Shown: in pieces, positions 36,661 to 48,828 of the stretch
How the letters are laid out: each line of letters opens with the position of its first letter
Numbering within the stretch: the first letter of the stretch is position 1
Assembly: GCA_031761405.1 (NCBI GenBank)
Contig: JASEVX010000007.1
Location: 59,669,135 to 59,733,134 of the forward strand
Reading direction: 5' to 3'
Length of the DNA stretch: 64,000 bases
DNA from: Serripes groenlandicus
Taxonomy: Eukaryota; Mollusca; Bivalvia; Cardiida; Cardiidae
Notes under the pieces: model-generated
Database searches by the model: none
The model's input: only the letters and a program-made list of their open reading frames with translations
What the model was told of the DNA's origin: nothing
Made by a program: the position numbers and the translations under genes

Positions 36661-37010
36661 TGGGTAATTTTGTACAACCCTGTAAAGAGCAGATATATAT
36701 AAACATGATACAAATGACTGGACCCGCACAGGAACCTTGAGGCACACCGAATTTCAGCTGTTTAATGCAGAAAGGTGAATTGTCAATAATTACTTATACG
36801 GACACTGATTCATCCGTTATAGCATCCCAAAAGAACCAGGAGCGCCATGGAAAAAAAATTACTACCACATTAAGTTGTTTAATTTACATTTTACTATAAA
36901 TAGATGAAATGACACTTAAAAAAGACCAACAGTCTAGCCCTTGTTTAAACTTTTCTAAATGGTCACGATTATTGAAACTTCCAGTTATAATGAATGTACG
37001 GATATATATA

Positions 37011-37262
37011 TGAGCCGTTCCACGAGAAAACCAAAATGATTGACTCAGCGTAAAGTATCGACCCGGGTCAGCCTAAGCATGCCGCGCAGGGTAACCCGGA
37101 AATACAGTTTTCGCCTCCTGTGGATTTTCTATTTCAGGAATCATTACTCTATACCCCTAAGACGGAATGTGTCGGTCCGGATTCACTTGCGCAGTCCGAT
37201 CTGGGTCGATACATTATGCAGAGTCCATAAAGTTGGTTTTCTCGTGGAACGGCTCATATATA
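37011..37262. mobile_element. ATGAGCCG foldback MITE
   Basis: Ends TATGAGCCGTTCCACGAGAA and TTCTCGTGGAACGGCTCATA, with a shortened middle. Confidence 0.88.
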
Positions 37263-37269
37263 ATAACGA

Positions 37270-38390
37270 GTGCCTCTATATATGATTTATAGTTTGCTTC
37301 ATTATATTTTTTCAAACATTCAGTATAAGTACTGCGACAAGTGGGGTTAGTGATTGTCTTAATTTCAAGTTGTTCGTATGAAGTTACGTATGATTGCCTC
37401 CTCACAACAATATGCATTTTCACCTCACGTGTATTTTTCATTACAGGTGTTCATTCTGTATATCCCGATATTATCAGCAAATTTTTTGTCATGTTGATAT
37501 AAATATTATGTAAATATAAATGAACCAGTGTTACATGCAGGTGTAACGATTATGTAAAAAAATATGATTGTTTTCTTTTCTTTTGTATGCGCCATCTTCT
37601 ACGCCATCTTCTACGTATTATGCGTTTGTGTGCATAATTTAGGTGATAGCTTTTTGTAGATTTGTTTATTAAATTATTAAGCGATCAAACGATCAATACA
37701 TCAAGATAGTAGTTGTTTTTATTCCGAAGTAGTTGATAGTGGAGGTTCTGACGAAGCAGTAGATCTATACATAGAAATATATACAGGTGATTGAGTCTCA
37801 ACAATTGTATTACAAAACGGGTTCTTGACAAACATCTAAATGGCACAAGTCTTAATTTTCAGCTTTCTGAAATGAGACAAACGGACATATTTCACACTTG
37901 TGCAGTAGTTTCTTGTTATCTAATGTTGAAATAATTAGTTTCTGTTTAAAAACAAAATCATTACAAAACGTATTTTCGGTTTTCATGACTGTATCACGCG
38001 AGTCCTGTTCATCACAACATCTTGAAATAAGACTTATTAACATTTGTACATTTTTTCTTGTAAATTTAAGTTAAAATATACCGTCTTTGGTACGAATCGA
38101 CATTGGATCGTATCCTTACCACTACATCAATGGGTAGTTTTCGCTATTAGCCGCTCAAATAAGTTAAATAAAGCCAGGTTTCGTTCGGTGTTGAACTTAC
38201 TGGAACAACGAAGGGGATGTATTCAGAGTGTCTTAACAAACCGAGTGCTCGGCGAGTTCTAGTCTGACGCTGTTATTTAATTGGTTGATTCGGCGAGTAC
38301 ACGCTCGAGTGCTCCGTGTGCTATGTCAATCTGAATACTAACCAGGATTGGAATTGGTTGTAAAATGGTTTCATCAGCCTACAATGAAGA
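37270..38390. other. Non-coding stretch before CARD copy 3
   Basis: AT-rich with no supported gene. The block at 38390-38480 weakly matches the upstream blocks of copies 1 and 2. Confidence 0.4.
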
Positions 38391-38752
38391 TTCAGAAGAG
38401 CCAAAACAAATAGACACATTCTCGTCAAATCCATCATTCTCCGTCTACTTCTAGTATAGTCTTTGGCAAAACATCTTATAAAGTATATGAGTGTATCACT
38501 GCATGAACCATGTCTGTACTTCTTCATGTGGTTTCATATCAATGTCTCCTCAAGAGCACAGTTATCATCTTTTTTATAAGCACAGTTTTGTTTACCTCTT
38601 AATGCAACAGAGATCACGTTGTTGTTTCTCAGCTAATTTAAAGAAACAAAAATGGCTGGCGCATATGGTGGTCCTTCTCTCAAACGCCAAAGAACCATCG
38701 ACAACCTGGATCATCTTGCAGTGCAACAAAGTGAAGCAGGTATTGTATAAGG

Positions 38753-39182
38753 AGGCGACATTAGAGTTTATAAACCGAGATCTGGGTAATTGAAACGGGA
38801 ATTATCTCCCAAGTCAAATCTGCCAGCATTTAATTTGTAAGCACGAGTTTGGTATAAGCGCATGACTATATTAAGACAGAAAGTTTAGTTGCCGTGATTG
38901 TGAAAACATAAGCTCCGTGGATAACTGAGTATGAAAAGGTTCACCATTTTCAAAAAATCTATGATCAATGTATTACCTGGCTGAATTTTGGGGAAATGGT
39001 GCCATTGTTATTTGGCTCTGCTTCTAAGTTAGAACGAAATCGCACAGCTTCTATAAGGAGGCGACATAAGAGTTTATAAACCGAGATCTGGGTAATTGAA
39101 ACGGGAAATATCTCCCAAGTCAAATCTGCCAGCGTTTAATTTGTAAGCACGAGTTTGGTATAAGCGCGTTAATATATTAAGA
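38753..39182 (+). repeat. 301-bp-spaced direct duplication in intron 1 of copy 3
   Basis: 38753-38881 and 39054-39182 share AAGGAGGCGACATTAGAGTT through 'ggtataagcgc'. Each contains ATCTCCCAAGTCAAATCTGC. Confidence 0.88.
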
Positions 39183-40159
39183 CTTATTTTCAAAATTGGT
39201 CAATTAAATACGTGAGATGCACTGTGCTTTTACAAAAATTACCACGCCGTACGCCATATTCAAAGTTCTATTATCACCTGATACCATATTTAAATATCAG
39301 AATATTAGTGTTTGCTGATTTACATCGAATAGATCGATCTGTCTTTTATTTAACTATTCCCGAATAACAGAACGGTAGCATTCTCTCGATCTGTTGTCAT
39401 CGCACCGATGCCACATGTTTGCAGTTTCGATGTTTTCTATATAATCTGGATAACAACAGACTTGAAGTTTAAGATTCATTTAAGCTGATTTCGCCTGATG
39501 CAGCTCAACAATATTATTTTTTCGACCATTCTAGGGCAGAAAAAAAGGAACCATCGAAAGGTGTCTTCAAACAGGAGAGACTGTTAAGCCAAAGCCATTC
39601 AGCGACACATTGAAGAGATTGTGGACGGCACGTTTTTCTTGGAGAGCCATCCACCGGACGATCTGATCAGCAGTGGATGTTTGCCGGAAGACGAATGTAG
39701 GTCAATAAGGGAGAGAACTGACAGGAAAGACCAGATCATGATATTACTGTCCATCGTGCGCGGCAGAGATATGAAAATAATGGAGTACCTCCTGAAATGT
39801 CTTGAAAGGGACGGTGAATATATCGTGAAAAAGCTCCGTGACTGTTTTGAAGAAAACGTAAGAGCTCGATTCAGAGATAAACGCTGTAACTGGTGTAAGC
39901 TGAATGATTATGTAAATGTTAAACATGTGGCAGACAGACTCATCTCATACATAAAGGACGTCCAACAGGTAGACAAGGTGCCTTGTGGGACAGCTTCCTA
40001 AATGAATTAGCGAGAGGTTTAAATCCACATACGGGATTCCAGCACCTCAAAAACTCCCTGCGCGGTAAAAGACATAGCCTTCTTAACGAATTAGCGAGCG
40101 GTTTAAATCCACATACGGGATTCCAGCACCTCAAAAACTCCCTGCGCGCTAAAAGACAT

Positions 40160-40505
40160 TGTAACGTGTGCCGCCGTTAAGCCATCGCGGGTCACCCATC
40201 CAGGCACTAACCGCGATAAACGTTGCTTAACTTAAAGAAGTCAACCACTCTACCAACGTCGCTATAAAAGCCGGCTTCTACGACAAGGCCGTAGAAGTGA
40301 TATTTATGCCTATACCCCGTTCCCGTTACACTTCTCCCTCTTTCTCTTGATTTCGACCCGAAGTCACACAACTGAACACAAGCAGTATACCAGAGTATAT
40401 GTAACATCCCCGGGAACAACCACTCTACCAACGTCGCTATAAAAACCGGCTTCTACGACAAGGCCGTAGAAGTGATATTTTTACCTATACCCTGTTCCCG
40501 TTACA
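40160..40505 (+). mobile_element. LTR-like insertion in CARD copy 3
   Basis: Begins TGTAACG and ends CGTTACA, flanked by ACAT on both sides (40156-40159, 40506-40509). Removing it with one ACAT restores the arrangement seen in copy 1. It contains two copies of a 93-bp block with CGTCGCTATAAAAGCCGGCT (about 40261 and 40431). The TATA box, TG...CA ends and 4-bp duplication point to a solo LTR or a small LTR element with a rearranged interior. A terminal-inverted-repeat element is the alternative. Confidence 0.7.
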
Positions 40506-41309
40506 ACATTATGGACATTAAGCAGACAATATCGATCGTTTAACAACATCCGACAACAAACTTTATGAATGCACTTGTAACGTTGAGCTGCAACAACGTT
40601 GAATCATTTGAACCGAAGAGTTTGGACAGTAATCGGGAGACGGACATTGGTGTTGAGTTATAGTCAACGGTAATGGAGTATCGAGGTTTAAGACCCAAAG
40701 CCATGTTGATTCCAACAGATATCGACACAAGTTAATGGAACTAAATGATGGTGATTTGAATTAAAACAAAATATAAATTGAATTCTTAAGTATTTTTCAA
40801 CCTACGTTATCAAAGGTATATGCATCTGAAAATAGAAATCCAATTCAGATGAAAGATTTTGATTTTGAGCATAGTGTGGAAAACGGAATATTTATCAAAA
40901 TTTACAAAGAATCTATATTACAATAGTTTGCTTTAAGCTTTCTCATTTATCATAAATGTTTCAAATTGTCGTCACCATGGACTAACACTTATTGTTTAAA
41001 AAATGCCATACTTGGAAATAACCTGACAAAGGCTTGACTGTTCAACACATGTGTATTTGTTGATGTTTATCATTTCTTGCTTTATTCTCGGAATCTTTTA
41101 TTACTGAGGCGATAAAGTCGCCAGTGTCAGGGATAATGGTGATATGTGTAGTCCAAGGCATTACACTAGGGCCATGTTGATTCGCCGTAGTCCCATGCAT
41201 TGTACTAGGTTCTAGGTTAGTTCGCCGTAGTCCCATGCATTGAACCAGGTATTATCTCTTAAATCAATATATTTCAGATGAAAACGAAGACATTGTTAAA
41301 ATATAGACT

Positions 41310-43820
41310 GGTTCAGAAGTTAACAGTTTGACACCATTTAACATGTTATTAATGTAAAGCTAATTGGAGAGAAAAAAAGAGAAACAATGAGGGAGGGATG
41401 GAAATAGTCTAGAGCCCAGGTTTCTGTACTCGGAACGCGATTTTATATTTTTAGTGTTCGCAACCTATTACGAATCGGGGTCTAAAGGACCAAAACTAAA
41501 AATGCCATTTGCCATATATGCCAAAAACCTAAATGGACCGGGTTACAAAGGCCCACTTTGTGAAACCAGTTTTCAATTTCATATTTAAGTTTTATTAGTC
41601 GCCGGGCAGAAGCCCGCGACTTCTATTTGTAATAGGTTTTCGGAAATGACATGGGAGGGGGGATTATTATTAGAAAGAAACACATTTAGATGTCTTGAAC
41701 ATATTACAATTGTGTTTGTTTAAAAACACTAAGTAATGACACATCTAAAATGAAATAAATATTCCGATGTTTTAGGTATTTTCAGTTTCTTTATTTTGAC
41801 TCGCATTTATGTTTTTGTGTTTTATTTACGAAAACAAAACAGTCCCTATTAGCTAGACTGGTATACTTTATTTTACACTATATACCACATGTAATCAAAA
41901 GACGATAACTACAAACCTTTACGTCGCACATTCTAATTTGTTTACATACGCGCACCTGCTTGAAATTACCTGATGAAAATGACGTCGAATATTCTCCTTT
42001 GTATGGCAATTTTAACTTACTGAATGTTATTTTCATGTTCAAAGAGATGTCTTGATTTGTGAAGAAGGCTTTTATAATGTTTATCCATGTATATCTAAAA
42101 TATGAACTGTTTCTTAGCTAAAACTGTTGATAGCGTGACTCGCGAATACCAACTGCGTAGATAAATCTCCTTTGCAGAGAGCCGCTCTTTACACTCATTT
42201 AAAAATAGTAAATCATCATAGGTGATTTAAAATGTTTATTTGGTTCGAAACAAATGAAGAAAAGAACAAACCGAGATAAAACTGGTTTTAATAGAAAAAA
42301 TACTTTGAACGAACACTCCCTGCCTATAAAGAGAGTTTCAAGAACGACACCTCTGCAAATAAGAAAGGATCGGGTCTTTCGTACAAAATTATTTCGTCCT
42401 TGACAATTTTAAATGTGTCATTTTTTAATTCCCTAAAGGCATATTGCTTCCGATCTGCATATTGTTATGCATCATTGACACAAGGGCGCTCATCATAATA
42501 TAATTTTAAAACATAAGTAGTTTGTTATTTTCATTATAAAAAAAGAAGGAAAGAATTAAAATAAACTAACATGTTGTAGGGCTCAGTTTATGTTCGAAAT
42601 TAAGTTTAAATTATACAAAAATTTCAATGAGATTTAACTGTTTAGTTGATATTTTATTTCAACATTTGTTAAAGTATGATATAATTAGGATGCCAAGCTA
42701 ATATCATTTTGAGAAAAAGAGAAAACTCATGTCTTTAGCGATTTAACCCTTTTCTCATTGTTTTAAAAGTAGATTGCTGTAAAGGTGTCCACTGTTGACT
42801 TTAATAGAGGAAATGTAAAATGACGTGCTATTGTTTTGTGGTTTTATTGAAAAATAATAAAATTCAAATATTCTGACAAACATCTTGAAAAGTGTATGTG
42901 GAATTCACAAATCTTATAATTATTCCTTAATGAAAGCAATGAATACATACTAAGACTAATGATTGGCAAGATTACTCATTTCCATTACTGTTTATGATCA
43001 ATAATTAGTTGGTTGTGTGTATGGTCAACCTACTTTGGAATGGAGATCATAAACAATGAAAGGCTTCAATAATGATTCACTTCGTTGACAAAACAATGCA
43101 AGTTATGATACATTTTCACTTGACCCGACCCCTGATGTTCCAATATGCCCCTCAGTTGATAACTGTTTATTCAACTACTATAATGTTAGTGTTATGCATA
43201 ACTGCACTATGGATATCCGGCGACATTGATGCGTTGCATCAACTTTCTCTTGTAACTATATTATGGATACTTTAATAATATGAAGGTGGAAGAGTATGTC
43301 ATAATTGTCACACATATAGTGGCTTTCATGTCAAAATAAGACTACGAATGCCCGTTTGAAAGTCTATCACTTTTAAATAAAAAAAAGGGCTGGGTTAAAT
43401 TTGTAGATTGGCACAAATTAATCAAAATGCACGCTTTAGCTCTTATCGAAAAAATCATATTTGTTTATTCATAATTTCTCCGGCACAGTTGCTAAAGGCC
43501 TATTTCCCATAGAAGTAGTAAAGACGTCTCTTGGACCCAAAACAAACGGGCGCCATTTTGTTGACCTAGTTACTATTTATAGTATCTCATTTGCATATAA
43601 GGATTGACACAAGACAGGGTGCCATTGTGTTGATCTTGTTATACGAACGAACAACCCCTTTGTATTTTTTCCACCACGTATTGTTCTTTATGATTAGGTT
43701 TCGGTTTCTCTCAGCCATCCGCTGAAAATGTCCACATTTAACTTTGTCCATCGTCGACGGTAGTGAAATACACAAATACACAGCGAGTGATAGTAATATT
43801 CTTATCTTTTATCCGCATAC
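41310..43820. other. 2.5 kb without a recognised gene or repeat
   Basis: AT-rich with only short open frames on both strands. A compact palindromic stretch, GTCGCCGGGCAGAAGCCCGCGAC, lies at 41598-41620. Nothing else is called. Confidence 0.45.
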
Positions 43821-43891
43821 TTTCTCCCGTTATAGCATTTCTTCATCATCACTGTCGTCGCTATCGTCGTCGTTCTCCGACTTCAATATAC

Positions 43892-44321
43892 TGTAACGAA
43901 ATCGTTTGGTATACGTTGCATTTGATATGCAAATTAACATCACCGTTTAGAAGTGATCGAGTTTAGGGCTACTTATAAATGACAAGTGGACCCCTTCAGG
44001 GTTGAGTATACTTTTCGCTGAAGGGATCTTCTGCGTCTTTAGCTGTACGTTACATTGGTGGCAGCGGTGGGATGAAGACAACTGCCATACCGGAGTTGCC
44101 GTACCCATTGGTTTCCCAGGCCAAGACTCGGGACGAGTCTTCTCGGAGTGGGAAGTAGTGTAACGAAAACGTTTGGTATACGTTGCATTTGCTATGCAAA
44201 TTTACATCACCGTTTAGAAGTGATGGAGTTTAGGGCTACATATAAAAGACAAGTGGACCCCTTCAGGGTTGAGTATACTTTTCGCTGAAGGGATCTTCTG
44301 CGTCTTTAGCTGCACGTTACA
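43892..44321 (+). mobile_element. TRIM-type miniature LTR retrotransposon, complete
   Basis: Two direct repeats of 163 bp (43892-44054 and 44159-44321) start TGTAACG and end CGTTACA. They differ at about seven positions. ATAC flanks the element on both sides (43888-43891, 44322-44325). Directly after the left LTR is TGGTGGCAGCGGTGGGAT (44056-44073), which complements the 3' end of tRNA-Leu including CCA. The interior is only 104 bp and ends in a purine-rich GGAGTGGGAAGTAG. Each LTR has a TATA-like box (TATAAATG / TATAAAAG) and an octamer ATGCAAAT. There is no coding capacity, so it would depend on a larger element's proteins. Confidence 0.92.
44056..44073 (+). promoter_or_regulatory. Primer binding site (tRNA-Leu)
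   Basis: TGGTGGCAGCGGTGGGAT lies one base after the left LTR and pairs with the CCA-tailed 3' end of metazoan tRNA-Leu. It would prime minus-strand DNA synthesis. Confidence 0.85.
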
Positions 44322-45544
44322 ATACCTTCTATTAAATAACGGTGTTTCTGAACGGCCGACTGTATGGCCTGTTCTCTAGTATCATTTCTTCGAGCATGAG
44401 TTCGCGCACATCTTCCATGACACGTTGGTGATACTCCGTATTCTAATTAGAATGTGTGGAGAAGCAGTTGTCTATACATACGTAAGGCATGTGTTGTATC
44501 ATCCGCTTCCATTTTTGATTCTGCCCTTTTCTTGGCCTCGTTATTGGACATTCCATCTCGCTCATATTTTCCCACTTTTTGTCCCCAAGATGTTTTCATT
44601 ATTGTTCGAAGCTTAACGGTACATGACTCCAAACACTTTGTGTTCATCGCTGTCTATATCTTCTACATCTTCTTAGTTCTGGTCATAGGATATCCACCGT
44701 GTTAATGGAGGCGTTTCCGCGTGATCCTGCTTACACCATCGTTTGACGTGATTGTGTAAAGAATAAACGTCACAAAACACGATACCGCAATCGTCGGAAA
44801 CCTGCATGTCTAGACTGTTATCAGACTCGAAGCTGGAATCACTCTCTATGTACTTTACCGGGGTGTCCCTTATAGTTTCGTAACTGAATATATTCGCTGA
44901 TAATGCGATGGAGTATCCCTTATATACCTGTGTTCAGCTACTGATACATTCTGTTAAAAAATGTTGGGTCGAAGTCGCATGTATTCGGGTGTAGAGGCTT
45001 GAATATCAATAACGAGATGTCCATATGACTTTTCTGTGGCGTTTCGATATACATTCATAAAACTGTGTCTATTGGTAGGGTAGATCCGTCGTGCCAGTAC
45101 AGAAATTTGATGTCTATCAACTGGGTAAACAAAGTTAAATATTTTGTATTGAGACTGATATCTCGGCACGCTTTTCCTTGAGGAAAACGTTCTGTGTCAG
45201 GAAAATGATCGTCAAGTTTCTATGATGAGATCCTTTAGTAAAAAGAATAGCCATTCGTTCATCCTCTTCGCATCTCCCGTCAAATCGTCCAATATGATGC
45301 AGTTCCGCACATTTACGTCTAGATACATATCTTGTTCAAGACAGTCTGGAATCCCCCTTACAAATTCATCGTTAGACAATTCTGTCTTTTTTCGTCGTAT
45401 AATGGTTGATTCTGACTATAACACCAGACGATCCTTTGAGGTGGTGGTTGGATTGTTCCTTGGCACAATATCATCTTAGTTAATACCGATTTACCACTTT
45501 CACTCGGCCCAGACAAAACGAGTATACACGGATGTTTAAATTGG

Positions 45545-46173
45545 TGGGTCGTTGACCGAACCTACCATCAACTTGGTAACACCCGTCGCTCAAGCTGTCG
45601 GACAAGGCAAGTCAGAGGTAGCCAGGAAAAGACAACATATCTGGATTGAAAATGCGAGTTATTAGTGGACGTCATGGATGTTGTATAAGACGAATTGACA
45701 ATCATTTTCTTCCCGTAATGAAGAGTGTTAGTTATGTTGATTTTGCGAACTACAATACTTGATAATATATTAAAATTAATTTATTTAAAGTACACTGTCA
45801 TGAAAACATTGATCGGTGATCTTTTAAATTCGAATATACTCATATCTCGATTAGAGCTTTCGGATGATATAACAATTGTAAACATCGGTTCAGAACTAAG
45901 AAAGATATGGACATTTTAAGATATAATTACGTCACTTCCGGGTTGACCTCCTCAGAGATTACGAAACCCTTTGCAACGAGTCCAATAACTAGTGCGATAA
46001 CTAGAGAACGAATAATCCTATGTACGGGGATCGGAGCAAGTTCATTTTTGTGGTTTATTAATCCCTCACATTACATAACTCTAAAACAGCTGAAAATTGA
46101 ACCGACAACCCCGGGTCTAAATGAAAAGTTTTGGTGTCCTCTATTATTTGGTAGCATAAAGCAAAACAGTTAA
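45545..46173 (+). other. Small open frames next to the ATPase relic, unassigned
   Basis: A stretch at 45545-45640 reads open on the + strand (contains NLVTPVAQAVGQGKSEVARK) and looks like protein sequence. Two further frames, 45725-45919 and 45907-46173, overlap by 13 bases. I do not recognise them. Their position suggests they belonged to the same viral-type element on the opposite strand. Confidence 0.3.
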
Positions 46174-46612
46174 AGCGTTAACGGTTGCACATATCGATAA
46201 CAACTGATTTGACGGCTTTAATGTGCTCATTTTCTCCGTAAAAAACTTATCTTCCATCATCAGGGATAACTTTTTGAACAGCAATGTAAAGGGTTATACA
46301 CAGGCAAGTTAAAACGCGTTCGTTGCAGGAGTTCAGACACAGACAGTATGACGCTTTTAAAGGAGATTAATTTCTGATGTCAATGGGGCATTGTGTACGT
46401 TTCCGGCCTTAACTCAACAGACGCAGACAGTATGGCTCAGGTTTGCGGGGGATAAAATTGCGACTGATGTATCTGTGTTAGGATAGATAATGCCGTTAAT
46501 ATTAGTAAATTACCCAAGAAACGCCGTGATATAACCAGAGACATACACATACATATATTTTCATGTATTTTTATAATTTTGTATGTCCCTTATATAACTG
46601 AAAATGACATAG

Positions 46613-46800
46613 CCCTTTAATTATTTCAATTCCAAAGCAATATTGAGACTTTTGCGAACAATACAGATTCAGGAGAGTTCGCTCGTAACGAGCTGTTTCA
46701 GCTGCAATCAGCATTGTTTGCATTTTAGTTTTAAAAATATTCCAAAACTAGTATTACATGAAAAATAGAGTCGTCCGATTTTGATTTTGATTCTTTATGA
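46613..46800. mobile_element. Foldback MITE (CAGCGCC family), decayed
   Basis: Shares 'gcaatattgag', 'ttgcgaacaatacagattca', a GCTCGTAACGAGC hairpin centre and 'atagagtcgtcc' with 36437-36660. Confidence 0.75.
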
Positions 46801-46859
46801 AGGTTTGGTACACTTGTGTCAAGTTGTATGCATTCCTGATATAATTTTATAGACACAAA

Positions 46860-46935
46860 ACCGTTCATCATGGGATTCGAACCCGGGACCTTTGGTACGA
46901 GAGGCATACGCTCTACCACTGTACCATTATATGCA
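46860..46935 (-). mobile_element. tRNA-like SINE head
   Basis: On the - strand: GGTACAGTGGTAGAGCGTAT (box A) and CCCGGGTTCGAATCCCATG (box B). The anticodon arm does not pair well and no acceptor stem closes, so it is a tRNA-derived SINE fragment and not a working tRNA gene. Confidence 0.6.
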
Positions 46936-47270
46936 TACACTAAAAGAAGGCATCCGTGATTATATTCTTGCGAGTTTGAATCGTGTGTTGTTCATCAGCA
47001 ACCTAGGACAAAGAAAAAGTATTTTTTTTCCATTCTAGTACGTACACGCAGGTGGATGGTACAATATGTGTGAGTTTGTTCTGTTGTATTTTATTCTGCG
47101 TAGGAACATTAACGAGCTGTTCCCTATTTTTTCATCTTCGTATATACAAATACTTTCGTATTTGTTTTGATGATTTCACACACAAGTATGTTACTATGTA
47201 GACTTTGACCCGCTTGTGTATATCCGCTAATGTACATGTTCATTTTCACATATTTACACTAAAATGTTAA

Positions 47271-47535
47271 TTGATTGATTGGGGTTTAACGCTAGTTTCA
47301 CACATGCTCCAGTCATATCACAGCAGTCAGTTCTTTTACTCGTGTGTTTCCTGACTTTCTCACGTCACAACACCACACACCAGTCTTTCCAAGCTGCTGA
47401 CTGTATTTCCACATACACTGTTAGACAACTGGTGGAAGATGATTGTCGCTTGTAGCTGGCCGAGATGGTTTTCGAACTCACAACCCCCGGATTGACAGCC
47501 CGTATCGCTTCCGACTGGGCTATCGGGGCTCGGTT
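47271..47535 (-). mobile_element. SINE A, reversed, full length
   Basis: Starts TTGATTGATTGGGGTTTAAC and ends with reversed box B (GAACTCACAACCCCCGGATT) and CGACTGGGCTATCGGGGCTC. Confidence 0.88.
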
Positions 47536-47624
47536 ACACTACAATGATATAATAATCCATGTTTGAGGATGTTCATGCATAAAGGTATGAGTTTTATAAT
47601 TTCGTGTAAGTTTAAACATTATTT

Positions 47625-47889
47625 GTGCCGTACCGCGAGAAAACCAATATTGTGGAATCTGCGTACAGTAACGACCCGGATCAACTTAAGCATGATGCAT
47701 AGGCTAACCCGGACAGACACGTTTCGCCTCATGTGGATCTTCTGTTTCAGGAATCAGTACTCTATACCTACATCCCCCTGAGACGGAATGCGTCGGCCGG
47801 GATTAGCCTGCACGGACTGCGCAAGCTGATCTTGGTCGATACATTGAGCAGAGTCCTTAATGTTGGTTTTCTCCTAGAACGGCTCATTT
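47625..47889. mobile_element. ATGAGCCG foldback MITE, diverged
   Basis: Ends GTGCCGTACCGCGAGAAAAC and GTTTTCTCCTAGAACGGCTC. It directly abuts SINE C. Confidence 0.82.
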
Positions 47890-48072
47890 TAGTTATATCA
47901 CGGCGACGGTTCACTTATCCATGACCCCTGGACAAACACACCAGTACTAGGCTAGGAAATGTATCTTGCCCATGGGCACCCCTCAATAATCGTTGCGCCT
48001 CAACTAGAGATCGAACCCGGGACGCACGGTTCGAAATATCCGATGCTAACCACTATACCACGACGGTCTCCA
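47884..48072 (-). mobile_element. SINE C, reversed, 3'-truncated
   Basis: 'ttatatcacggcgacggttcac' through box B GATCGAACCCGGGACGC to 'accactataccacgac'. The 3' tail was lost where it meets the foldback. Confidence 0.85.
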
Positions 48073-48828
48073 ATTAAGCGTCGGTTCATATGAGCATAAA
48101 CAAAGACTTCATCAAATTTTCTCACTCACCAGCAGCTTCTAATAATGAGTAATTTTCCTTTTGTCCCAATGTTTGCAACTATATTGATCGATAAACTTTT
48201 AACAGACGGAGAAAATTAGAAACAGTCTCAGTAAATACTTAATGTATTTGCATAAACAATACGATTATATGCGAGAGGACCCACCAGCGGAAACAGCTCT
48301 GACAATGCTCCATGTAACAGGCTGCTCAAAGAAAAGGACGCCAAACTTTCCCAGAGTGATCTGTTGTACATGTATATATCCAAATTTTAGAATTTTGAAA
48401 TATATTTTACGTAGTGCAAAAAATCATGAAGGTTGAATGCCAAAGTGATTACTTTCTACGCAACTGAACTCAAAACCATGCTGAATTCAAAAAACAAATC
48501 ATCATCATAAAGTAAAATTAATTTCCATTCTACCACATTACAACATCGGCCAAAGATAAGCAGATATACGCTGGCGGTAAAAAAGTCCTGAAATTGATAC
48601 ATTATATGATTTATTCAAAACAAGAGGTCATGAAATGTGATTTGTCATGCCAACCGCAATAACTAATTATGCAGTCAGGTAAGCCAATACAAGAGGTCCA
48701 AGAGGACCACAGAGCGAAAACCTACACACTATGTTTCCTGTCTTTTGTCAAGTTTATATGACTAAGAAGGTCACCCAAGAAATGTTTATGTACCAGTTAG
48801 TATTTAACAAGAATATTTCCAAGGTTTA

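Larger units (their letters stand above)
38652..41306 (+). pseudogene. Two-CARD gene, copy 3 (pseudogene)
   Basis: Exon 1 (38652-38739, leader with SLKRQRTIDN) and the final exon (41278-41306, ending ENEDIVKI then stop) are intact and in phase 1. Exon 2 (39535-40750) is broken four ways. TAA replaces a Leu TTA at 39585-39587. Part of the linker and start of the second CARD is lost after 39950, followed by a frameshift. An 84-bp unit is tandemly repeated at about 39991-40159. A 346-bp transposon sits at 40160-40505. A further stop (TAG in 'GAGTTATAGTC') lies near 40657-40662. The first CARD still reads open from 39588 to 40001, so an internal start could make a single-CARD peptide, but nothing shows that it does. 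It is the most diverged of the three tandem copies. Confidence 0.82.
43830..45545 (-). pseudogene. Decayed packaging-ATPase-like gene and acidic ORF of a viral-type element
   Basis: Reading from 45545 down, the - strand encodes a P-loop ATPase relic. A Walker A box GPSESGKS lies at 45510-45487, followed by a PPPQRIVWCY stretch, a Walker B-like IILDDL, a SHHRNLTIIFLTQN block and, in another frame (45169-44954), ARRIYP and SYGHLVIDI. The order resembles FtsK/A32-type packaging ATPases of Polinton/adintovirus-like elements. Family assignment is inference. At least three frameshifts or stops break it. Further down lie a cysteine/histidine patch (about 44800-44740), a Lys/Glu-rich piece and an acidic C-terminus (NDDDSDDSDDEEML, stop at 43832-43830). 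A complete TRIM retrotransposon splits the acidic part. The locus is a dead genomic copy. Confidence 0.55.

Noticed and set aside
40156..40509. Second TRIM element inside CARD copy 3
   Set aside because: Ends and 4-bp duplication fit an LTR element, but there is no primer binding site after the first repeat and the 5' parts of the two repeats differ. It is called only LTR-like.
45222..45479. 85-residue frame on the + strand
   Set aside because: It is antisense to the ATPase relic, whose motifs are on the - strand.
46860..46935. tRNA gene on the - strand
   Set aside because: Boxes A and B are good, but the anticodon stem does not pair, there is no closed acceptor stem, and SINE-like sequence follows.
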